This document shows, piece after piece, positions 41,876 through 50,397 of a stretch of DNA of 64,000 nucleotides. A program made the position numbers and the translations under genes. Where the stretch lies: assembly GCF_024623065.1 (NCBI RefSeq), contig NZ_JANJZR010000009.1:1-64000 (forward strand). Reading direction: 5' to 3'. This DNA is from Bacteroides acidifaciens. GTDB taxonomy: Bacteria; Bacteroidota; Bacteroidia; Bacteroidales; Bacteroidaceae. The notes beneath the pieces are model-generated. The model was not told the origin of the DNA. It worked only from the letters and a program-made list of their open reading frames with translations, and searched no databases. How positions within the stretch are numbered: position 1 is the stretch's first letter; each line of letters starts with the position of its first letter.

Positions 41876-42107
41876 ACTATACATATATAACATATTGAAA
41901 TACAAATCAATGGAAAAATAGTGCATAGTATGTATAGTTTTTTATGCAAACCATATATTATATATTTTTTTCCATACGCAATTTACATATAAACTATACA
42001 TACTATACATTAAATTTCCATTGACCTAATAATGAATGATTTACACATGTATAGTTATGAAGTAAACTATACATATACTATACATTTTCAGAAGTAAAAC
42101 TATACAT
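41876..42107. repeat. Iteron array, eight copies of ACTATACAT, possible origin
   Basis: ACTATACAT or its complement at 41876, 41930 (reverse), 41993, 42002, 42047 (reverse), 42066, 42077 and 42099, within very AT-rich sequence of about 230 bp. Two pairs are tandem or nearly so. It lies between the primase operon and the small terminase candidate. The rest of 41570-42327 shows no gene. Confidence 0.7.
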
Positions 42108-42327
42108 CGGACATTCACTTTTGTAATTTATCATTGGAAAAGCCTTAAAAACATCCATTATTGGCTCCAAAAAAGAAAAAAAATAAAAATCTTGACCGGG
42201 ATTGAAACATGCTTGGTGTCTTGGGTAGCCGGGGGGGTGCCCTCCCTGCTTTCATTATCCAGTTAACCAGCAAAGAAGGAGAAAAGCCGCGTTTTGTCTT
42301 GATTCTCTTTATATTATACCTATAATA

Positions 42328-42894
42328 TTAAATATTATCCGGCTTTTCCGCTCCTTCTGCTTTCCGCTTTGCTCGATCAGCTATAAAAAGGCTGCATCTA
42401 TAACATTGCAAAGGTAGATAATAATGTACTGTTTCCTCTTCTTCCGTGTTTTCGTCCTTCTTCATTTGCTGGAGATCGGCTATTTTCATTAATACATCCG
42501 CGCGATCTTTGCCCCTTAAATAAGGTAGGGTTTGTTCGAGGCCTGATAAAACAGCGTCTTTATCTCGGTATTGTACAACATTCCCGGCTTTTTCTTCCTC
42601 TTCTGTTTCTGTGTTTTTCTTTTTCTTCTTGCTTTTGGGGCTATCATTGTCAGGAAGGAAGGCGGCGCGGTTATCTTCAAAAGACCGTATTAGTTTATTA
42701 ATGCCGGGTTTATCCTTTGCAAGTTGGGCGGCTCCGCGTTGCGCCGTTTCTATTTTGGTTGATCGTGGTCTAAATATAGTTGCGTATGCTTCGCCACGAC
42801 TGGCACCGGATGCAACAAGCATACAAAAGAAAACATCATCCGGGGTTAATTGATAAATTTGCTGTAAATCTGTTACGCGCTTACTGTACACCAT
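42328..42894 (-). CDS. Putative terminase small subunit
   Basis: A 188-residue protein. The N-terminal half contains helical DNA-binding-like sequence (RVTDLQQIYQLTPDD, then VASGASRGEAYATIFRPRST) resembling small terminase helix-turn-helix regions. A Lys- and Glu-rich linker (KSKKKKKNTETEEEEK) follows. ATG at 42894 is preferred to 42963 because a promoter (42951-42982) predicts transcription starting near 42944. Not adjacent to the large subunit, so this call is tentative. Confidence 0.5.
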   Translation of the reverse strand: MVYSKRVTDLQQIYQLTPDDVFFCMLVASGASRGEAYATIFRPRSTKIETAQRGAAQLAKDKPGINKLIRSFEDNRAAFLPDNDSPKSKKKKKNTETEEEEKAGNVVQYRDKDAVLSGLEQTLPYLRGKDRADVLMKIADLQQMKKDENTEEEETVHYYLPLQCYRCSLFIADRAKRKAEGAEKPDNI

Positions 42895-42950
42895 ATAAAA
42901 CGATATGAAAGAGTTTATTATATTGGCGTCTCGCGCTCTGTAACTTGCTA

Positions 42951-42982
42951 CAAAGTTAAACAAAGGCTATAAATAAAGCAAA
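42951..42982 (-). promoter_or_regulatory. Bacteroides-type promoter for the small terminase candidate
   Basis: On the minus strand TTTG (42982-42979) and TAACTTTG (42958-42951) with a 20-bp spacer. Confidence 0.65.
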
Positions 42983-43146
42983 TAAGCGTATTTAAACACC
43001 TATTTTCTATAAATATTTCCTTACTTCTTAAATACTTTATATTTATCATCATATTATTTATTAATTTATTGATAATCAATATATTATATCAATATTAATA
43101 AATGTAAAAACGGAGCATTTTATTAAAAAATAAAAGTACATTTTGT

Positions 43147-43176
43147 TTTGTATTACAAATATTATTCGTATCTTTG
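43147..43176 (+). promoter_or_regulatory. Bacteroides-type promoter for the plus early operon
   Basis: TTTG (43147-43150) and TATCTTTG (43169-43176) with an 18-bp spacer. The gap 42895-43269 otherwise holds no gene and acts as a divergent promoter region. A 16-bp word (CGGATCACCTTCCACA, 43202-43217) downstream recurs at 43569-43584. Confidence 0.65.
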
Positions 43177-43269
43177 TAATACAGAAAAGGAGATAAAAGA
43201 CCGGATCACCTTCCACAAATTCCGCTTTTACTTCTTCTTGGTTGAGTGTTTAATTTAAAATATAAGATC

Positions 43270-43509
43270 ATGGAAGTATTACTAAACTTACAAAACAAAA
43301 ATGTAACGCTAAACGCCGTACATGTAGCCCCAGAGGGCACAAACTGTTGCAACCGTTTGAAGGTTCATTTTGATGTGTTTCAAGAAACGGCGAAAAAAGC
43401 CGCTATTATAAGACTATCAACGGCAAATAGTTTTGAACTGATTCACTATCAAGATAAACATATAGCGTTATTAATTCCTTTTGATCGCATTCAAAAGATT
43501 TCATATTAA
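43270..43509 (+). CDS. Small hypothetical early protein
   Basis: A 79-residue protein (MEVLLNLQNKNVTLNAVHVA). ATG at 43246 also opens the frame but the chosen start lies closer to a strand-rich core. First gene of the plus-strand operon. No family recognised. Confidence 0.5.
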   Translation: MEVLLNLQNKNVTLNAVHVAPEGTNCCNRLKVHFDVFQETAKKAAIIRLSTANSFELIHYQDKHIALLIPFDRIQKISY

Positions 43510-43515
43510 TAAAAA

Positions 43516-43556
43516 ACCGGGTCGAGTTTGGCGACTCTTCCCGGCCTCCCTTTAAA
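43516..43556 (+). repeat. Hairpin of leader module copy 1
   Basis: CCGGG (43517-43521) and CCCGG (43540-43544) with an inner GAGT/ACTC pairing, followed by CCCTTTAAACTTTGCGTT. Further copies of the TTTAAA word occur at 43631-43648, 43991-44009 and 45448-45466, three of them directly before an ATG. Confidence 0.5.
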
Positions 43557-43648
43557 CTTTGCGTTTATCGGATCACCTTCCACAGTGATAACGCAAAGTT
43601 AAGGGAAAAACAAAGACAAACCAAGTTTCACCCTTTAAATTTTGCGTT

Positions 43649-43930
43649 ATGAACACAGATTTATTAATTATCTATATTCGCAATTCTCGCGATATTTACG
43701 CGCTTACTGAATGGCTGCAAAATGCACTCTTGAAAAAAGTAAACCGCGGTTTAACTCCTTCCGTTGAATATCTTGCAAACTGTTCTACTATGAAAAAGAT
43801 CGTCCGGATGGCGGCTAAAATGCTTTCCGATCAGGATCATAAGACCGCAACCAAGCAAGAAAAAGAACAAGCGGCAAGAGAACACGCGGCCTATATTATC
43901 GGATGCGTGGAATATCTTTCTAAATTCTAA
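43649..43930 (+). CDS. Small helical early protein
   Basis: A 93-residue protein (MNTDLLIIYIRNSRDIYALT) with helix-rich sequence and a Lys/Glu-rich C-terminus. The leader CCCTTTAAATTTTGCGTT touches its ATG. No family recognised; probably a host-takeover or regulatory factor by position, which is inference. Confidence 0.55.
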   Translation: MNTDLLIIYIRNSRDIYALTEWLQNALLKKVNRGLTPSVEYLANCSTMKKIVRMAAKMLSDQDHKTATKQEKEQAAREHAAYIIGCVEYLSKF

Positions 43931-44009
43931 TAATAACTATTTTTCCGGGGTTGTCATGGCTCCGGGTTACTTCTTACTTTTCATTATTCACCCTTTAAAA
44001 CTTTGTATT

Positions 44010-44903
44010 ATGACTACTACAAATAGACTTTGTTACACAGTATCAAAAAGATATATTCAAGCCGGGACAACCTTTGAAATCAATGTTAAAATATTACTGG
44101 CTGATGATTGCAAAAATAATATATGCGATTGGAGTATAACGGCGGATATTTACGAACAACGCAAAAACGGGCGTTTCGTTTGGTGTGCTGGTGGTTGCTG
44201 CCATGAAGAAATACTAAAGCGTTTCCCACAGTTTAAAATGTTCGTTGATCTTCATTTGTCTAATCATTACGGCGCGCCAATGTACCCAGTTGAAAACGGT
44301 TTTTACCATATTACGAACAGCAGCAAAGAAACTGCAATTAACTATTTGCGTATCACGGAAACGGAATATAATTTGCTTCATCAGGCAGAAGATAAACAAT
44401 ACTTTAAATACCTCCTTTATATGCTCGGTATCGTTGAACGCTGGAAAAGAGAATCTAACGAGGCTTTAAAAAAGCTGGAAGAGTTAACCGGGCAAACATG
44501 GGAAAACCCATATAAGCCGGAAAACGAACGTTTTACTTTGAAATTGACGGACGAAGAACGTACAACTATAACTAACAGAATAAACGATGGTTATTATCGC
44601 CCTGAAGCTGTACAAGCGCGAAAAGACGAAGAAAAGCGCAAAGCATACGAGAAAAAACGCGCTAAAATAATTAACGATTGCAAAAAGAAACAACAAAAGG
44701 CCGAAAATGAAAAGCGGGTTATGTTGGCCGTTCTTGATGCCGGGTTATCAGTTAATAATGTGATATATTACGATCATAGTAACGAGCTTGTTTTTAATTG
44801 GAAAGACTACGAAACAAAAGTAACGGAGAACGATTTTAATAAATTCGTTTCCAGTGTTAACCGTTCTTTGTTGCCTGCTGGCATAACTTTTAAAATGAAA
44901 TAG
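44010..44903 (+). CDS. Hypothetical early protein
   Basis: A 297-residue protein (MTTTNRLCYTVSKRYIQAGT). N-terminal half has many Cys and Trp (ICDWSITADIYEQ, WCAGGCCHEE); C-terminal half is a long Lys/Glu coiled coil (about 190-250). An upstream ATG at 43956 opens the frame, but the leader word ends at ATG 44010. Function unknown. Confidence 0.6.
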   Translation: MTTTNRLCYTVSKRYIQAGTTFEINVKILLADDCKNNICDWSITADIYEQRKNGRFVWCAGGCCHEEILKRFPQFKMFVDLHLSNHYGAPMYPVENGFYHITNSSKETAINYLRITETEYNLLHQAEDKQYFKYLLYMLGIVERWKRESNEALKKLEELTGQTWENPYKPENERFTLKLTDEERTTITNRINDGYYRPEAVQARKDEEKRKAYEKKRAKIINDCKKKQQKAENEKRVMLAVLDAGLSVNNVIYYDHSNELVFNWKDYETKVTENDFNKFVSSVNRSLLPAGITFKMK

Positions 44904-44905
44904 CC

Positions 44906-45118
44906 ATGTCAAAATACACGATAACCAATCAAAAAGAGTTACGCCGATCTTTTTGGGAGTTCTGCAAAGAGTTCGGAGGCGAATTTGAAAGAGAAGCCAA
45001 CAAAAAGAAACATTCTTTTAAACTGGATTTTAATATAGCTTTCGGAGAATATAAAGACGGACTTTGTAAAGATGGCATTATATCGCAAAGTTTATACGAA
45101 CGTGCAACACTTTATTAA
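44906..45118 (+). CDS. Small hypothetical early protein
   Basis: A 70-residue basic protein (MSKYTITNQKELRRSFWEFC), 2 nt after the previous gene. Contains FKLDFNIAFGEYKDGL. No family recognised. Confidence 0.5.
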   Translation: MSKYTITNQKELRRSFWEFCKEFGGEFEREANKKKHSFKLDFNIAFGEYKDGLCKDGIISQSLYERATLY

Positions 45119-45127
45119 TAATAAGCT

Positions 45128-45238
45128 ATGTTTTGTTTAATGCTGCTTTTATTCGGTGCCGTGGTGTTTATCTCCGGCACCGATCCCAAAAAATTAAAAG
45201 ACTTCATAAATAAAAACGATCAATCAGACAAATTTTAA
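45128..45238 (+). CDS. 36-residue membrane peptide
   Basis: A short frame (MFCLMLLLFGAVVFISG) with one hydrophobic helix at 1-17 and a Lys/Asp tail. Lies in the early operon 9 nt after the previous gene. Too short for family assignment. Confidence 0.4.
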   Translation: MFCLMLLLFGAVVFISGTDPKKLKDFINKNDQSDKF

Positions 45239-45242
45239 ATTT

Positions 45243-45410
45243 ATGGAGAAAAAGATATTATATCATATTGGGTTATATGGATTTAGAAAACTTATAGTTT
45301 ATGTAATTAAGGATAACGGGGATAATAATACATCTATTGTTAGCCTTAACAAAGACGGTTCATTCCCTAAACACGTTTGGAACTGTAATTTGCATAACAT
45401 AAACGAATAA
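45243..45410 (+). CDS. Small hypothetical early protein
   Basis: A 55-residue protein (MEKKILYHIGLYGFRKLIVY) with one beta-rich segment and an acidic middle. It starts 4 nt after the preceding frame. No family recognised. Confidence 0.4.
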   Translation: MEKKILYHIGLYGFRKLIVYVIKDNGDNNTSIVSLNKDGSFPKHVWNCNLHNINE

Positions 45411-45466
45411 TACAAATATTCCACCGCGCCGGGCGGTTTCCCGGCATTCCTTTAAACTTTGATATT

Positions 45467-45625
45467 ATGACTACCTATATAATAGAATCCCCAAACGGAG
45501 AAACGCACAAATTAGAAGTATTCCGCACCGCAACCGGATTTAGTGTTTGTGTTGATGGCTCAAATATATGTGAGAGTATAACGGAGGAAGATTTTTTGCA
45601 AGAGCTTGAAAACCCTACTTTCTAA
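45467..45625 (+). CDS. Small hypothetical early protein
   Basis: A 52-residue acidic protein (MTTYIIESPNGETHKLEVFR). The TTTAAACTTTG leader word ends exactly at its ATG and a GCCGGG/CCCGGC hairpin precedes the word. No family recognised. Confidence 0.45.
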   Translation: MTTYIIESPNGETHKLEVFRTATGFSVCVDGSNICESITEEDFLQELENPTF

Positions 45626-45626
45626 C

Positions 45627-45767
45627 ATGGTGGGCGTAATTATTTGGCTAATAGTAGTTTTATTAATCTGCTTTAGCGTGTTTGGCGGTCTTTGGCTGCT
45701 TCCTATTTACTTGCTTTTCTGCCTTGCTTTAGGCTTTTACTTTGGTGTAAAATATCTAACTATTTAA
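45627..45767 (+). CDS. Small membrane protein, paralogue of 18645 gene
   Basis: A 46-residue, highly hydrophobic protein (MVGVIIWLIVVLLICFSVFG) with two membrane helices. The segment VVLLICFSV is nearly the same as in the moron protein at 18645-18851. It lies 1 nt after the preceding gene and 4 nt before the clamp-like gene. Confidence 0.5.
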   Translation: MVGVIIWLIVVLLICFSVFGGLWLLPIYLLFCLALGFYFGVKYLTI

Positions 45768-45771
45768 TGTT

Positions 45772-47502
45772 ATGAATGAAAAAGAATTTAACGGCCTTAT
45801 TTTGGCCGAACTGGTTAAAATAGCAAACGAAGTTTTTACAAATGAAATAGAAATAGCTCCCGGCACCTATACCGCCGCGGAGCTTGCAAAGCTGAAAGAT
45901 GCCAACGGCAACGAGATAAATATAAAATATCTTTGCGTTGATGCCAAACTAAATATAACGGATTTTAGGGCTGTACAAATAAACAGCTTTAAGTGTTCCT
46001 TCCCAGTGGATCAGGTTTTTAATCTTGTTTGGCAATTTGAAAAGCTGATAGGCACCAAACAAGCCAATAAAACAAGGTTTACCAAAATAGAAGAGCGTGA
46101 AAATATTGTTTGCTCCTTTGATATGTGGATTACAAAGGAACATCTAAATATCACTAAATTAGTAACAAAAGATTCTCTAAGACCAGCATTTAATTATATT
46201 TATCTTGATCCTTACAAATCGGCTTTAGTTGCTTCTGACGGGCGTACATTAAAAGAATATCCCGTAATTATTGAAACATCCGGGCTTTTGCCTGACGGTC
46301 TGAAATTATTTATCAATCCCAAACATTTAAAAGAAATGGTTGGCCGGTGCTCTGTTTGTGTTTGCAGTCAGGAAGGCGGCAATATTACAGAAATAACCAA
46401 CGATAAAAAACAAACCTTTATTTGTGATTTTGCCGGATATTTCCCTAATTACCGGCTTGTATATCCCAATCTTTCAAAAGACGGATTTATAAAGATTCAG
46501 AAAAGCGAATTAAAAGCGGTTGCCGGTTTTGTAAAAGAAATAGCCAAACGGAACAAAAAAAGCGGTTTCTCACTTCGTACTATTGCCGGAGAGAACAAAG
46601 TTTATTTATCTTATAATGACGCAGACAGTAACGGACACAAAGAACTTTGTGTAACATTGGAAAAAGCCGCTTTAATTGATATAAAGTTAGGTTTCTTTGC
46701 ATCAAACGTTATCCCTTTGCTTTCCGGCTGGACTGGTGGCGTATGGCTGGTGGCACCTGATCGGGCGGCGGTCTTCGATGATAAGGCGGCACGTATAGGT
46801 GTGGTTATGCCTGCATTTATAAATGATTCTATTTGCCCGAACTTAAAATGTAATATAAAGGCTTTAGATCGCGCCAAAGCTCCGATCATCCCGGAAAAAG
46901 AACCGGTAAGAGAACCGGAAAAACATTTACCGGCCTTATATGTGGATGCACAAACGAAAACACCGGCGTTTGTCTTTGCTTTGGTAGCTCTGATAGATTT
47001 TATTTCCCGTTGGTTTTATCAGGATCAAATAAACAAAGCATTACAGAGGCTAACAATGTTAACCGAACTATCCGGCATTTCTTTGCCTGAACTATTAACC
47101 GAATCAGTAAGCGAAGAAACAAACGCAAATGTACCCGAACCAATAACAGAGGATGAACCAGTACGCGCATACACACCCGAACTATTGTATATTGATCGGC
47201 CTTTGGTTTTTCCGGTGCCTATCTTCATACATAAACATGAACGAACTATCAGCCGAATCGTTGTGCCCAAACTATTGAATCACCAATGTATAGCGTTACT
47301 GTTTGTTTCCATGATGTTACCCGAACTATTACGGCGATATGTTTGGGGAACAATCCGACCAAAGGCAAATGCAGATGAACTATTTTGGGGCGATTTCAGA
47401 CGTTTTCACACCAAAGGTAATCATCGAATCAGAGACGGAACAAAAGAGGCAAACAAGCCTAAATTACAGCCATTTCAAACGAATTATTACATATATCAAT
47501 GA
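45772..47502 (+). CDS. Sliding-clamp-like protein with repeat-rich C-terminal extension
   Basis: A 576-residue protein. Residues 1-370 match the length and layout of a bacterial beta clamp, with ASDGRTLKEYPV (about 155-165) recalling the DnaN conserved region and CDFAGYFPNYRLVYP as a later element. The remaining 200 residues are rich in PELL-type words, reflecting seven copies of GAACTATT-like DNA (47065-47384). It would clamp phage or host polymerase on DNA. Assignment is by pattern, not by a full domain match. Confidence 0.55.
   Translation: MNEKEFNGLILAELVKIANEVFTNEIEIAPGTYTAAELAKLKDANGNEINIKYLCVDAKLNITDFRAVQINSFKCSFPVDQVFNLVWQFEKLIGTKQANKTRFTKIEERENIVCSFDMWITKEHLNITKLVTKDSLRPAFNYIYLDPYKSALVASDGRTLKEYPVIIETSGLLPDGLKLFINPKHLKEMVGRCSVCVCSQEGGNITEITNDKKQTFICDFAGYFPNYRLVYPNLSKDGFIKIQKSELKAVAGFVKEIAKRNKKSGFSLRTIAGENKVYLSYNDADSNGHKELCVTLEKAALIDIKLGFFASNVIPLLSGWTGGVWLVAPDRAAVFDDKAARIGVVMPAFINDSICPNLKCNIKALDRAKAPIIPEKEPVREPEKHLPALYVDAQTKTPAFVFALVALIDFISRWFYQDQINKALQRLTMLTELSGISLPELLTESVSEETNANVPEPITEDEPVRAYTPELLYIDRPLVFPVPIFIHKHERTISRIVVPKLLNHQCIALLFVSMMLPELLRRYVWGTIRPKANADELFWGDFRRFHTKGNHRIRDGTKEANKPKLQPFQTNYYIYQ
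47065..47384. repeat. Seven GAACTATT-like words inside the clamp-like gene
   Basis: Copies at 47065, 47089, 47179, 47243, 47269, 47323 and 47377, most in the same codon phase (PELL-like). They share AACTAT with the iterons at 41876-42107. They could be binding sites embedded in coding DNA. Confidence 0.4.
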
Positions 47503-47508
47503 ATTATT

Positions 47509-47691
47509 ATGGAAGAGAATAAACAAGCCAAAAGAAGTTATCGCCGAAACAAACCGGTTACGAAAAGTAAGGTCTATGCTATTAGACTGGATATTGATTT
47601 GGTTGATTTTGTCAGAGAGCAACCGAACATGAGTAAATTTATTAATGAACTGATCCGAAAGGAGAAGGAAAATACCCAAAAGTATGAATGA
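47509..47691 (+). CDS. Small ribbon-helix-helix-like DNA-binding protein
   Basis: A 60-residue protein. The segment KVYAIRLDIDLVDFVREQPN (about 21-40) followed by a helix (MSKFINELIRKEKE) fits a ribbon-helix-helix fold, as in Arc/ParG-type regulators. It could bind the nearby repeats, perhaps together with the ParA-like ATPase gene at 49138. It overlaps the next gene by 8 nt. Confidence 0.6.
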   Translation: MEENKQAKRSYRRNKPVTKSKVYAIRLDIDLVDFVREQPNMSKFINELIRKEKENTQKYE

Positions 47692-48193
47692 AAAATCAAA
47701 AGCTTTTGAACTGATAGAATTTGTTTGGAACAATGAAAAGACTGATTCTTATTTACGAGTCAACATAGCCATGTATGAAGCAGTAAAGTTGGCTATAATA
47801 TCTCAAATGAAATTCAATAAAGAGGATTTTCAGAATATATTTTCAAAATTCAGCGGTGGTTACTGGTTTGGAGTCAACGCCAACGGTAAGGGCTATGGTG
47901 AAAATTTCTATCGGAAAGCTGTTACTTCGGGAAATATTTCAGCCTGCCAAAGCTATGAAGCATTCTGCAATATTAAACCCTTCATAGACTCCAAAGGCAG
48001 AAGGTTATGCAAAGGGGCAATGTACCGGGATAATGAGAAACGTTATAGGGTGACGGGATTTGATTTCAGCACTAAAAAAGTTTATTTAGTAGGTTATGCC
48101 ATAAGTGATTGGGAAGAAAAAGGCAAAAAGACTCTTTTCAACTTTACCAACAACGAATGGAACGAATTTAGAAAACAAATAAAGCAATTTTAG
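47684..48193 (+). CDS. Hypothetical early protein
   Basis: A 169-residue protein (MNEKSKAFELIEFVWNNEKT). Segments GYWFGVNANGKGYGENFYRK and RYRVTGFDFSTKKVYLVGYA are beta-like. It overlaps the upstream gene and is followed 7 nt later by the next. No family recognised. Confidence 0.55.
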   Translation: MNEKSKAFELIEFVWNNEKTDSYLRVNIAMYEAVKLAIISQMKFNKEDFQNIFSKFSGGYWFGVNANGKGYGENFYRKAVTSGNISACQSYEAFCNIKPFIDSKGRRLCKGAMYRDNEKRYRVTGFDFSTKKVYLVGYAISDWEEKGKKTLFNFTNNEWNEFRKQIKQF

Positions 48194-48200
48194 CATAATT

Positions 48201-48458
48201 ATGAATCAAAAAGCAAAAGATTATATCAGACGTAACACTTTGGATTTGGAAAGTGACAACCGGATGGATTCTACCGGCTATGTGCAATATGCCATATCAG
48301 AAGCAAAAGCCTATGCAGCAATAGCGATAGCCGAAGAAGGAATGAGACAAAAAGCCATTGAAGCATTCAAATTTGCTGTTGATGGTTACTTCATAATTGG
48401 TGGTACCGATTATTCAGCCGATAGATTAAATGAATTTATTAAAAAACTTGAATCTTAA
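48201..48458 (+). CDS. Small helical hypothetical protein
   Basis: An 85-residue protein (MNQKAKDYIRRNTLDLESDN) with Ala-rich helices (AISEAKAYAAIAIAEEGMRQ). No family recognised; it forms part of the early operon. Confidence 0.5.
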   Translation: MNQKAKDYIRRNTLDLESDNRMDSTGYVQYAISEAKAYAAIAIAEEGMRQKAIEAFKFAVDGYFIIGGTDYSADRLNEFIKKLES

Positions 48459-48470
48459 TTGGATATTTAT

Positions 48471-48866
48471 ATGAGAATGATAAAATTTAGAGCGAAAAGG
48501 GTTAACGGTGGTGAATGGGTAAAGAGTATGACCATTTCCTATGGAACCATCAAAAGAAAGATGTACAATGTATTCTTTGAAGTAGAACCCAACAAGTGGG
48601 TTGGTGTTATTCCCGAAACAGTCTGTCAGTTCAGCGAAATAACCGATAAGAACGGTAATAGCATCTTCGAACATGATCTAATACTGATTCATGAAAGTGA
48701 AAGCTCCTATCAATTTACAGTTGAGGTATTATTTCATAAAGGTATGTTTTGCTACAAGAACAAGGCATGTGGCTTTACTCCGTTGTGGTACGTCAGCGAT
48801 AGATGTGAAGTGATAGGAAATGCTTTTGATAATCCTGAATTGATGAAAGAAGGAGTCCAACCATGA
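48471..48866 (+). CDS. YopX-like protein
   Basis: A 131-residue protein. The start RMIKFRAKRVNGGEWVKSM and the segment CQFSEITDKNGNSIFEHDLI match the YopX family, a common small phage protein of unknown function. The TTG at 48459 also opens the frame; ATG 48471 (or 48477) is more likely. It overlaps the next gene by 4 nt. Confidence 0.8.
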   Translation: MRMIKFRAKRVNGGEWVKSMTISYGTIKRKMYNVFFEVEPNKWVGVIPETVCQFSEITDKNGNSIFEHDLILIHESESSYQFTVEVLFHKGMFCYKNKACGFTPLWYVSDRCEVIGNAFDNPELMKEGVQP

Positions 48867-49132
48867 ATATGCCATATAAAACCAGTCGTGACTATCAGCT
48901 TCTTAAAAAGCTACTGGATGAAGGAAAAGAGATCGTATGTTTTACAGACTTTCCGATAGATAATCGGATTTTCCGTGATGTTTGTAAAGCAAGAAAAATA
49001 GGAGAAGGCCGATATTCCGTTACTTGCCGTGGTTGTGAATATGCTTCATTTTGGGAAAATCACAATTACAAATGGACGTTTGAAGATGAAATGCGAATGG
49101 CTAATATAGAATTTATTGAACCAAATATTTAA
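48863..49132 (+). CDS. Hypothetical early protein
   Basis: An 89-residue protein (MNMPYKTSRDYQLLKKLLDE) with a beta-rich core (YSVTCRGCEYASFWENHNY) and one Cys pair. It starts in an ATGA overlap with the YopX gene. No family recognised. Confidence 0.5.
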   Translation: MNMPYKTSRDYQLLKKLLDEGKEIVCFTDFPIDNRIFRDVCKARKIGEGRYSVTCRGCEYASFWENHNYKWTFEDEMRMANIEFIEPNI

Positions 49133-49137
49133 TTGAT

Positions 49138-49710
49138 ATGAAAGCTATTATAATATATTCAGGCAAAGGCGGCGTAGGCAAAACCACAACAACCGCAAAT
49201 ATAGCAAGATTACTTGCAAAACAAGGGAATAAGGTGTTTATCATTGATGCAGATATAAACACCCCGTCAATGAACACCGAATTTGAAGGCGATCATCCGC
49301 ATGAAATGATTTGGGTACACTCTTCTGGAAATATGTTTTCCAAGTTTATTTACTTGGAAAAATCAATGGTAAGGCAATATCTTGAACTGGCTAAAAAGAA
49401 AATACACTCTATCAACCCGGATTATGTTCTTATTGACACGCCTCCAAGTGTTACAAACGTGCATATAGAACTTCTTAGTAGGGTAAAAGTAAGTTATGTG
49501 CTGTTTGTCACCCAACCCACGAAATTAAGCAACCAAGATGTATTGCGTACAATGGACTTCTTTCATGAAAGATGTGGGAAGGTTAATTGTGGTATTGTGG
49601 AGAATATGTGCTACGGTACAGAACATAATGAATACCCAATAAGACTTGTTGCACAAATACCCATGCAGGACAACATGAATACCGAAAACCTGCTAACCAA
49701 TGCCCTATAA
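49138..49710 (+). CDS. ParA/MinD-like P-loop ATPase
   Basis: A 190-residue ATPase with deviant Walker A GKGGVGKTTTTANIARLL (about 8-25), Walker A' IDADINTPS and DTPPSVTNVH (about 100-109). The family moves DNA or proteins on surfaces. Proteins of this length are often partition ATPases. No ParB was recognised; the RHH protein (47509) could be its partner by analogy with ParG. It overlaps the next gene by 11 nt. Confidence 0.75.
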   Translation: MKAIIIYSGKGGVGKTTTTANIARLLAKQGNKVFIIDADINTPSMNTEFEGDHPHEMIWVHSSGNMFSKFIYLEKSMVRQYLELAKKKIHSINPDYVLIDTPPSVTNVHIELLSRVKVSYVLFVTQPTKLSNQDVLRTMDFFHERCGKVNCGIVENMCYGTEHNEYPIRLVAQIPMQDNMNTENLLTNAL

Positions 49711-50395
49711 TGAGTTTCAAAAGATAGTTGATGAAATCGTACAGAGTGATATTGTTGTTCTTGAAGAATATTCCACCGAAAACGGATATGATGAAAACTT
49801 TGATGTTACGGATATACACATTACCGGCTCACGAAAACATTACTTTACCCATGAACTTAAATATGATAATGGTGTAGAAAAAACTCTTACTCTACCTGCT
49901 ATGAAATTTCTGTCTGTAAGAACATGGGATAAAGTAAGAGATTATATCCGATTCCATGATGATATGGGACATCTTTGGGACGAGAGAATGAGAAGATGTG
50001 ATACAGAAAGGGTTGGCAGAGTAGTAAATCATTTCCAAAATGACGATAACGCCTATTTTATGGTTATAAATGCGCCAAACACGGAAGTTCATCTCATTAC
50101 CGGAGAAATCGGAATCTGTTCTTTATTGACTGGGCAGAGAGGGCATTTTGAACTACCAAGAGTCAGTTATCAAACGAGTAAAGGAAACGTGGTGCTGTTC
50201 CCTGATGAAATTATGCCAGTAGATATAAACTTGCTACAACAAGAAATAAACGAAGGCTATATAATGTTAAGTGACGGGAGATATTTACCACCGAAAGAAA
50301 CGGTACAACAATGTTACAACGCTTTCGGCATAAGGGTTGGCTTAGGTGATAATTGGGAAGATATTTATGATAGTTGGAATAAAGAAATGAAATAA
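49700..50395 (+). CDS. Hypothetical protein coupled to ParA-like gene
   Basis: A 231-residue protein (MPYNEFQKIVDEIVQSDIVV). It contains a hydrophobic beta-rich core (VVNHFQNDDNAYFMVINAPN) and an acidic C-terminus. Its start lies inside the ParA-like gene, so it may act with that ATPase. No family recognised. Confidence 0.55.
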   Translation: MPYNEFQKIVDEIVQSDIVVLEEYSTENGYDENFDVTDIHITGSRKHYFTHELKYDNGVEKTLTLPAMKFLSVRTWDKVRDYIRFHDDMGHLWDERMRRCDTERVGRVVNHFQNDDNAYFMVINAPNTEVHLITGEIGICSLLTGQRGHFELPRVSYQTSKGNVVLFPDEIMPVDINLLQQEINEGYIMLSDGRYLPPKETVQQCYNAFGIRVGLGDNWEDIYDSWNKEMK

Positions 50396-50397
50396 AA

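Noticed and set aside
42108..42327. Gene in the gap downstream of the iterons
   Set aside because: No ORF with coding character; G-run and T-rich DNA only.
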